The position numbers and the translations under genes are program-made. 64,000 nucleotides of DNA from Streptomyces fildesensis. GTDB taxonomy: Bacteria > Actinomycetota > Actinomycetes > Streptomycetales > Streptomycetaceae. The notes under the pieces were generated by a model, which was given only the letters and a program-made list of their open reading frames with translations, did not search any database and had not been told where the DNA came from. Shown here piece after piece: positions 59,022-64,000 of the stretch. The stretch spans positions 88,117-152,116 of the forward strand of contig NZ_JAAIKO010000015.1 of NCBI RefSeq assembly GCF_016107395.1, in the 5' to 3' direction. How positions within the stretch are numbered: the stretch's first letter is position 1; every line of letters begins with the position of its first letter.

Positions 59022-59198
59022 CCGCTACATCCGCTACGCCGCTACATTGCAGGTCAGCAGCATGATTTTTGTAGCGGACGGGTCCGATGTAGCGGCTACG
59101 CCCGTTGAGCGGGCGGGGACGTAGCCGCTACATCGGTAGTTGCCGCTACAGATTCAGGGGCTCTGACCTGGGATGTAGCGGCGTAGCGGATGTAGCGG
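59022..59198. repeat. 177-bp imperfect palindrome with ten mirrored 7-mer iterons
   Basis: Ten copies of GTAGCGG (five as CCGCTAC) occur in mirror order around position 59110. Perfect arms: 26 bp (59022-59047 with 59173-59198), 8 bp CAGGTCAG (59050-59057 with 59163-59170), a 7-mer at 59071-59077 with 59143-59149, and 17 bp (59084-59100 with 59120-59136) around a 19-base loop. The three outer 7-mers on each side are spaced 9/8 and 8/9. It lies between xis and the DUF3631 gene and covers the last 53 bases of the latter. It is a probable origin or Rep/regulator binding region. Confidence 0.9.
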
Positions 59199-60315
59199 CC
59201 GTGGGGGGAGGGCAGTAGCGGGTCCAGGCGTCTTCCAGGTCTTTGGCGAAGAAGCCTTTGAGGACGCCGCCGCTGGTGCGGATGTTGCGGGAGGCGACGG
59301 GGTCGTTGTCGGCGGTCATGTACTCGCCGAGCATTTTCGACAGCCGCCGGTTGTCGAGCGGCTTGCCGTGAAGGTCCGCCCACGGGGCGTCATCGAGGGC
59401 GTTGAGCCGGTCGAGAATGGCGATGGTGGGCAACCGGTCAATACCGATCAGGACGTGGTCCCGCAGATCGGTGAGCAGGCGAATACCGAGACTGCCCTTG
59501 TCGTTGGCTTGCGAGGCTTTGACGAGAGAGACGCAGGCTTCCCGCGCCCGCTCCGGCCAGTCGCCCCCGGCGGCGTCCGCGATGGCCAGCAGCCCTTCCC
59601 ACACGTCGGCGGGACGATCGCTGACCCCCTCGGGCATCTCGGGCCAAGCCCCCATCACCCAGCCGCGCGCCTGCTCCGCCCAGTCGGCAAGACGGTCGCG
59701 CAGCGCGTGGCCTTCCTGCTCGTGCAGGCGGGCGCGGAAGGGCTCTACCTTCTCGTTCCTGGCCCGCCGGCGCATGCGGATGATGACCGAGCGGTCCAGG
59801 ATCGTGTCCGGCAACGAGCCCAGACCCGCGACCGCGACCGCGGTATAGGACGGGAAGGGCGTCACGGTCTGACTGTCGCCGACACACCGGTAGGTGACGC
59901 CGGTGCGGCGGTGCCCGGCATTGAGGAATCCTCGCAACTCCTCGTTGTCACCAGCCTTGGGGCCAAAGACAGTGTCGATCTCGTCGAACAGGATCGTGGG
60001 CCGCCCGTCCGGCCCGGACACCGCCCGGAACAGGGCTGCTGCGGAGGCGTTCACCGCGACCATGGGACGCGGCACGAGGGTTTCCACGATCTCCAGCGCC
60101 CGCGACTTGCCCGACCCCGGTTCGGGGGACAGGAACGCGATACGCGGGGTGGAGTCGAAGCAGTCCAGCAGGTGCGCGTGAGCGTCCCATAGGGCCACGG
60201 CGACGTACGCCGATTCGGTGGGGAAGATGTTGAAGCGCCGGTGGAAGGCTTCTACCTCGTTGAGCAGAGCCGCACCGTCGATGGCGTCGGTGGTCTGTTG
60301 CGTAGTGCTGGTCAT
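59146..60315 (-). CDS. DUF3631 ATPase, replication helicase-like part
   Basis: A 389-aa P-loop protein. Walker A is SPEPGSGKSRALE, Walker B is TILFDEIDTVFG, and sensor-like Asn/Arg regions follow (GFLNAGHRRTG, ILDRSVIIRMRRR). The DUF3631 domain makes up the C-terminal half (RPADVWEGLLAIADAAGGDW ... SKMLGEYM). Such proteins accompany prim-pol in actinomycete plasmids and AICEs and are thought to unwind or load at the origin. Its start overlaps the stop of the preceding small gene (ATGA). The 3' end runs into the iteron palindrome. Confidence 0.88.
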   Translation of the reverse strand: MTSTTQQTTDAIDGAALLNEVEAFHRRFNIFPTESAYVAVALWDAHAHLLDCFDSTPRIAFLSPEPGSGKSRALEIVETLVPRPMVAVNASAAALFRAVSGPDGRPTILFDEIDTVFGPKAGDNEELRGFLNAGHRRTGVTYRCVGDSQTVTPFPSYTAVAVAGLGSLPDTILDRSVIIRMRRRARNEKVEPFRARLHEQEGHALRDRLADWAEQARGWVMGAWPEMPEGVSDRPADVWEGLLAIADAAGGDWPERAREACVSLVKASQANDKGSLGIRLLTDLRDHVLIGIDRLPTIAILDRLNALDDAPWADLHGKPLDNRRLSKMLGEYMTADNDPVASRNIRTSGGVLKGFFAKDLEDAWTRYCPPPTAATSATPLHPRSEPLNL

Positions 60316-60692
60316 GCGGCGTCCCTCGCATCCGAGTCAACGGCTTGGGGGTTGATGAGGGTGCAGGCGGCTTGGTGCCGCTTGTGGGCGAGGATCAGTT
60401 GTTCGGTGTTCGCCCGGCCGACGGCCTGTCGCTGGTAGCCGCATTCGCACCACGACCGCCCGGACGGAATGGCCTTCCAATACGGCGGGGCGACGACGTG
60501 CAGCACAGCAACCACCCGCCGGCGGGGGTCCCGTCCGGTGTGCGACTCAGGGAGAACAGCAGTGCGGACGCCTTCGGCGACGACTGTCAGCGCCCCACTG
60601 CCGGATAGGGCGTGGGCCGGTTCGGCGGGGCCGGGCTGGTCGGGGGTGGTGGTGAGGCTTTTCAGGACGGGGTGGGGTCCGGGGGCGGTCAT
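60312..60692 (-). CDS. Small Cys/His protein of the replication module
   Basis: A 126-aa protein. The C-terminal half carries CECGYQRQAVGRANTEQL and HKRHQAAC, a C-x-C ... H-x3-H-x3-C arrangement that may bind zinc. The start ATG 60692 overlaps the prim-pol stop (ATGA) and its own stop overlaps the DUF3631 start (ATGA), so the three are translated as one unit. No named family is recognised. It may be an adaptor joining primase and ATPase (inference). Confidence 0.75.
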   Translation of the reverse strand: MTAPGPHPVLKSLTTTPDQPGPAEPAHALSGSGALTVVAEGVRTAVLPESHTGRDPRRRVVAVLHVVAPPYWKAIPSGRSWCECGYQRQAVGRANTEQLILAHKRHQAACTLINPQAVDSDARDAA

Positions 60693-61603
60693 GCCGTCTC
60701 CCGGGGCCGGGCAGTGCGCAGGGAGTAGTTCAGTGCGCTGGCGATCGTGGTCCGGCACTCGGCAGCGGTGAGTCCCGCCACCTCGCCCGCGGCCTGAAAA
60801 GCCGCTTCTACGTCCGCGCGGTCGATGTCGCGCCAGGCGACGAACCGTCCGATGCGAATTACCGAAGCCAGCAACTCCCGGTTACGCGCCCCGATTGCGG
60901 TGCGCCCGGCCACCGCTGCGGCTTCCCGTTCAAGCGCGACCGCCGCGCACCGCGTGGCGTTGCGGACGGGTACGAGCCGGAACGGGCCCGCAGGAAGCAC
61001 CCGCGGGGTCGTCAGGGCGGTTTGGAGCCATTCGGGTAGCTTTGCAACGGGGGCGTCGCACAGGACCGTGTACGGGCCCGCAGGGGTGATGCTGCCGGGG
61101 GCCACGACTTGCCCGCCCCATGCTCGTGTATCGATCTTGGGTGCGAGAGTGCCGGCGGTGCTGCCCAGCCGCATCCCGTCGGGGGCGGTGAAGTACAGGT
61201 GCTGGCCACTGCTCGCGGTCCGAATGCGGCGGGTGGTGGGGACGGGCTGCCCGGCGCGCTCGCAGAGCGCCAGAAAGGATTCCGCGCCGTCAGGCGTGCC
61301 CTTCTCGCCTTGGGGCTTGAGCGTGTCGAGATCCACGACCACCAGCCCGGCCGGGCCGGTGGCGATCCCGACGTTGAACGGGCCCGCGCTCCAGCACCGT
61401 TGGATGCGGTCGGGGTCAGTGGTGGCGCGTTGCTCGAACTTGCGGTGCCCGTCGGGTCCGGCGCAGTCCCCGGTGCGGGGGCAGCGTGCCTCGCCGTGCA
61501 GCGCGGGGGATTTACCGCCGGGGCGCAGCGGGATGACGGGCCAACCGCGGTGGGCGGCGGTCAGTGCTGCTGATAGCAGCGCGGAGGTGTGTGGATGGGT
61601 CAT
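60689..61603 (-). CDS. Bifunctional DNA primase/polymerase (prim-pol), AICE replication
   Basis: A 304-aa protein with an intact prim-pol domain: ALTAAHRGWPVIPLRPGGKSP, the metal-binding DLD in GLVVVDLDTLKPQG, the His/Gly motif SGQHLYFTAPDG, and RAWGGQVVAPGSITPAGPY. The C-terminal part (RELLASVIRIGRFVAW ... GLTAAECRTTIASALN) resembles the helical region following prim-pol. No helicase domain is fused; the next two genes provide it. It probably primes and extends DNA at the element's origin. ATG 61603. Confidence 0.92.
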   Translation of the reverse strand: MTHPHTSALLSAALTAAHRGWPVIPLRPGGKSPALHGEARCPRTGDCAGPDGHRKFEQRATTDPDRIQRCWSAGPFNVGIATGPAGLVVVDLDTLKPQGEKGTPDGAESFLALCERAGQPVPTTRRIRTASSGQHLYFTAPDGMRLGSTAGTLAPKIDTRAWGGQVVAPGSITPAGPYTVLCDAPVAKLPEWLQTALTTPRVLPAGPFRLVPVRNATRCAAVALEREAAAVAGRTAIGARNRELLASVIRIGRFVAWRDIDRADVEAAFQAAGEVAGLTAAECRTTIASALNYSLRTARPRETA

Positions 61604-61714
61604 GCTGGGTGGTCTCCAGTTCCTTACTGGGGTGCTGGTGCCGGGACGGCCGCGGTTCTTTGGCGAGATGCGACGGCCGTCCCGGGGTAGCTGAGGTCAG
61701 CGACGGGGGCGGGC

Positions 61715-61921
61715 ATGGGAGAGCGTGGTTTCTTACGGATCTTGCTGCGGAACGCGTTGTGGGTGGCGTTCAGTACGGGGGTGCTGGCCGGCGTGTGGTC
61801 GCTGCTCTTTCGCCAGTGGCCGTGGGCGTGGGCCTGGGTCTCCTTCGGGGTCTACGTCGTCGGCATGGTGCTGGCGATGACCGTGATGCAGTGGCGGATC
61901 ACGCGCAGGGTCAAGCGGTAG
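61715..61921 (+). CDS. Small membrane protein on the opposite strand of the AICE
   Basis: A 68-aa protein with two likely membrane helices (ALWVAFSTGVLAGVWSLLF and WAWVSFGVYVVGMVLAMTVM) and a basic tail RITRRVKR. ATG 61715 follows a G-run. Its strand differs from the rest of the element. Function unknown; it could be a non-coding artefact, but the hydrophobic pattern and charged ends favour a real gene. Confidence 0.5.
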   Translation: MGERGFLRILLRNALWVAFSTGVLAGVWSLLFRQWPWAWAWVSFGVYVVGMVLAMTVMQWRITRRVKR

Positions 61922-61949
61922 GGCGTTTCGTGCTGGGGTACATGCGGCT

Positions 61950-62048
61950 CTAGTCGGCGTGACGGGGCGAGCAGATGCCGGGTGACGTGGGGATGCAGCG
62001 CCCGCGGACGCTCCGGCACCGCGTGCAGGCACGGCGGACGCGCATCAT
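61950..62048 (-). CDS. 32-aa Cys-rich protein coupled to the methyltransferase
   Basis: ATG 62048 lies in the ATGATG that overlaps the methyltransferase stop, and the frame gives 32 residues: MMRVRRACTRCRSVRGRC and IPTSPGICSPRHAD. The CxxC pair and two more Cys plus a His suggest a miniature zinc-binding peptide. The length makes this tentative. Confidence 0.45.
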   Translation of the reverse strand: MMRVRRACTRCRSVRGRCIPTSPGICSPRHAD

Positions 62049-62722
62049 GCGGCGGCCCTGCCTTCGTAGGCCAGGAACTGCCGGGCGATGTGGTGGGTGT
62101 AGGCGGGTGGGATGCATTCGCGGATGCCGTCGCGGTTCATCCACGGCACGCCCATGACGCGGCGGGCGCGGTCGACGCCGGAGAAGTTCCCGACGAACTG
62201 CCCGTACCAGCCTTCCGGGACGGGGCGGCCCATCTTGGCCTGCGGGGCGGTGTGGGCCGCGTGCAGCGGCGGCGTGAGAGTGAAGCCGCCGCCGGTTTCG
62301 AAGAACCGGTGCCGGTAGGTCTCCAGCCCGAACATCGCCCCGCACAGCATCACGGGGTCCCGGAGTTTGGCGGCGGCGCCCCGTACGTTCTCGATCACCC
62401 AGGGGCGGCCGGTGGCCTGCAGAGCGGCGCGCGTGGGGGCGATCAGGTCGGGGTGGTCCCGGCCTTGGATGCGCTGGCAGTCGGTGTCGTGCTGGCAGGG
62501 CGGGGAGGCGTGGATGAAGTCGAAGTCCGCGCCGAACTGCCTGATGAAGGCGATGGCGTCGCCCTGGTGGAACGTGAGCGGGTAGCGGGGCTGGGCGTCC
62601 TTGTCGACGCCCGTGACGTTGAACCCGGCCAGGTCGTAGCCGGTACCGGCGCCGCCCTGGCAGCAGAACGCATCCAGCAGACGCGGACGCCAGGGGATCC
62701 GTAAGCGGGGAACGTGATTCAT
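62045..62722 (-). CDS. DNA cytosine-C5 methyltransferase-like protein
   Basis: A 225-aa methyltransferase. AdoMet motif I is LDAFCCQGGAGTGYDLAGF, the catalytic Pro-Cys is in IHASPPCQ, and motif VI is WVIENVRG. It is shorter than usual C5 methyltransferases (over 300 aa), leaving little room for a target-recognition domain; the motif order is otherwise standard. No restriction enzyme is next to it, so it may protect the element from host restriction. ATG 62722 has AGGAG ten bases upstream. Confidence 0.85.
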   Translation of the reverse strand: MNHVPRLRIPWRPRLLDAFCCQGGAGTGYDLAGFNVTGVDKDAQPRYPLTFHQGDAIAFIRQFGADFDFIHASPPCQHDTDCQRIQGRDHPDLIAPTRAALQATGRPWVIENVRGAAAKLRDPVMLCGAMFGLETYRHRFFETGGGFTLTPPLHAAHTAPQAKMGRPVPEGWYGQFVGNFSGVDRARRVMGVPWMNRDGIRECIPPAYTHHIARQFLAYEGRAAA

Positions 62723-62805
62723 GCTGGGGGTACTCCTGTCCTGTGCAATTGGGTCGGAGCCGGGGCGGACGATGTCTTGGCGGATGGCGTCCGCCCCGGG
62801 CGCAT

Positions 62806-63168
62806 TCAGTTGTCGGTGTCGCCGGTGTAGCCGATGGGCGAGAGCGCGTTGTGGGCCTGGTCGAGGGCGTCGGCGAGCATGCCGGCGTAGCGGGAGGCTT
62901 CGGCCAGCGCGGCCACTGCCTCGCCTACGTGATCGGCCACCTGCCCGTAGTCGGCGGTCAGGGTGCCATCGGCGTGCAGGCGGTTCAGGGCGCGGCTGGT
63001 CTGGTCGAAGGACTGCGGCAGCCTTTGCGCCATGACCTTGAACGCGGCGACGCTGTGATACGCCTGCACGGGATAGAGCGCGTTCCCCGGGAAGGTGGCG
63101 TGGTTGAACGTGCGGACCGCTTCGGCAGCGGTGTGCGCGCTGTCCTTCGGTGGGCGGGTTGCGGCCAT
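62806..63168 (-). CDS. Hypothetical helical protein of the AICE
   Basis: A 120-aa protein: MAATRPPKDSAHTAAEAVRT, then LYPVQAYHSVAAFKVMAQRL, LNRLHADGTL and VGEAVAALAEASRYAGMLAD. It is mostly helical, with no known motif. Its start is one base after the stop of the SpdB-like gene (TGA-C-ATG), so it is translated with it. A role in transfer or spread is inferred from context only. Confidence 0.75.
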   Translation of the reverse strand: MAATRPPKDSAHTAAEAVRTFNHATFPGNALYPVQAYHSVAAFKVMAQRLPQSFDQTSRALNRLHADGTLTADYGQVADHVGEAVAALAEASRYAGMLADALDQAHNALSPIGYTGDTDN

Positions 63169-63169
63169 G

Positions 63170-63778
63170 TCAGTGCTCCCGGCTGGTGTTGGTGGCGGGC
63201 AGTTCCGGTAGTCCCGAGCGGGTGAGGGCGGCAGGGTCGAAGCCGGGCAGGGTGGCGCGGGCGGTGAGGGCTGCGGCGAGCGCGGTGGCGTAGGCGCCTC
63301 CGGCTTGTGCGCTTTCGACCTGGGCGCGGGCCCGGATGACTTCCACGGTCTCGATGTGCCGGTGGTCCTCATGCCGTTCAACGGTGCGCCGGTCGTAGGC
63401 GACGGATTCGCGGCGGTCGGTGCGCCAGTACCGGGCTGCCAGCGCGTAGGCCAGCACCGTGGCGACAGCCCACAGCAGTAGCGGCAGCGGCAATCCGTCG
63501 GCGTACGCGGCGACGCCGGCGAACGCGAGCGTTCCGGATGCGGCGAACGCGGTTCCGGCGAGCGTGCTGTCACCGTTGCGGCCGGACGCGGCGGACCCGC
63601 CCGCGATGGCCGCACCGGTGGCCAGGATGCCCATGAGCCACGCGTCACCGACGCTGTGTTCTGCCCCGTTGGCGTTCCAGATGCGGGCCAGGATCAGCAC
63701 GGTTGACGTGGCGATGGCCGGGGCGGCTTTCGGCAGGGCCGCCAGGATGCGGCGCCCTGTCGTGGTGTGCTCGTGCAT
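63170..63778 (-). CDS. SpdB-like plasmid spread membrane protein
   Basis: A 202-aa protein with about four membrane helices in the N-terminal half (IATSTVLILARIW, WLMGILATGAAIAGGSAAS, AGTAFAASGTLAFAGVAAY, PLLLWAVATVLAYALAARYW) and a hydrophilic C-terminal half with an Ala-rich helix. This is the usual shape of Streptomyces Spd proteins, which help intramycelial spread after transfer. The neighbouring small proteins fit an spd cluster. Confidence 0.75.
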   Translation of the reverse strand: MHEHTTTGRRILAALPKAAPAIATSTVLILARIWNANGAEHSVGDAWLMGILATGAAIAGGSAASGRNGDSTLAGTAFAASGTLAFAGVAAYADGLPLPLLLWAVATVLAYALAARYWRTDRRESVAYDRRTVERHEDHRHIETVEVIRARAQVESAQAGGAYATALAAALTARATLPGFDPAALTRSGLPELPATNTSREH

Positions 63779-63794
63779 CGGTTCTCCGTTCCGG

Positions 63795-63989
63795 TCAGGG
63801 GTGCCACTGGGCGATGGTGTGGGCGGTGCCGTCGATGGCGTGGTTGATGGGTCCGGATGCTCCGGTGGAGGCGAGGAGGAACCCGAACATCACGGCGACG
63901 AAGCAGACCCCGGCCTTGATGGAGCCGACCTTGAGCAGGAAGGCCAGCAGGGCGCCGAACAGCAGGACGAGGGAGACGGTTACGACCAC
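63795..63989 (-). CDS. Small membrane protein of the spd cluster, start uncertain
   Basis: A 64-aa protein with two hydrophobic segments (VSLVLLFGALLAFLLKVG and GVCFVAVMFGFLLASTGASG) and the tail HAIDGTAHTIAQWHP. GTG 63989 is the last possible start within the window, but no ribosome site is seen, so translation may begin beyond the right edge. Small proteins like this accompany SpdB in AICEs. Confidence 0.65.
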   Translation of the reverse strand: MVVTVSLVLLFGALLAFLLKVGSIKAGVCFVAVMFGFLLASTGASGPINHAIDGTAHTIAQWHP

Positions 63990-64000
63990 GGGCGGGACTC

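Larger units (their letters stand above)
57384..64000. mobile_element. Left part of an actinomycete integrative and conjugative element (AICE)
   Basis: From the integrase gene to the right edge nearly all genes lie on the minus strand and are of mobile origin: integrase, excisionase, replication proteins, DNA methyltransferase and Spd-like spread proteins. The replication genes are of the prim-pol kind, one of the known AICE replication types. The right end and the transfer (Tra/FtsK) gene lie outside the window. The left att site must lie in or near 57310-57383, but no tRNA-like sequence is visible there. Confidence 0.85.

Noticed and set aside
61564..61953. A 129-residue plus-strand frame over the small AICE membrane protein
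   Set aside because: The overlapping 68-aa frame has better membrane-protein features and a start behind a G-run.

Overview
The window is high-GC actinobacterial DNA, almost certainly a Streptomyces chromosome. Evidence: strong third-position G/C bias with long antisense shadow frames, frequent GTG and some TTG starts, ATGA/TGATG-coupled operons, F420 and Efe iron genes, an AfsR-like regulator, a GlnA2-type glutamine synthetase, and an actinomycete integrative element (AICE). No rRNA, tRNA or CRISPR array was seen.

Layout. 1-16148: a cell-surface polysaccharide locus on both strands: YncE-like lipoprotein (partial), NodB-like lipoprotein, CDP-alcohol phosphotransferase, cytidylyltransferase-like enzyme, two GT4 glycosyltransferases, a Wzz/BY-kinase-like fusion, a flippase, a Wzy-like polymerase, a secreted propeller/FN3/LamG protein with a coupled lipoprotein, gmd and fcl (GDP-fucose), and the priming polyprenyl glycosylphosphotransferase. 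These cover priming, sugar-nucleotide supply, elongation, export, polymerisation and length control. 16457-28989: housekeeping genes: Rsm22 methyltransferase, corA, FAD oxidoreductase and dimethylargininase, a heme oxygenase followed by two truncated heme-transporter remnants, a stand-alone primase/polymerase-like protein, the efeO-efeB-efeU iron operon with a trailing lipoprotein, map and a small protein. 29028-44989: MFS exporter, F420-NADP reductase, site-2 protease, a 1119-aa AfsR-like regulator, a DrrAB-type ABC pair, an ECF sigma/anti-sigma/lipoprotein operon, panB, an MFS-TetR pair with a palindromic operator, and a membrane endonuclease/phosphatase-fold protein. 45001-57309: nadE, a LacI-controlled CUT1 sugar ABC importer with GH13 alpha-glucosidase, a copper-type multicopper oxidase with a DUF6153-like partner, and glnA2.

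57384 to the right edge: the left part of an AICE on the minus strand. It holds a tyrosine integrase, an excisionase-like protein, a replication module split over three ATGA-overlapping genes (prim-pol, small Cys/His protein, DUF3631 ATPase), a cytosine-C5 methyltransferase with a tiny Cys-rich partner, and Spd-like membrane proteins. Between the excisionase and the DUF3631 gene lies the most striking non-coding structure of the window: a 177-bp imperfect palindrome (59022-59198) with ten copies of the 7-mer GTAGCGG/CCGCTAC in mirror order, a candidate replication origin or Rep/regulator-binding region.
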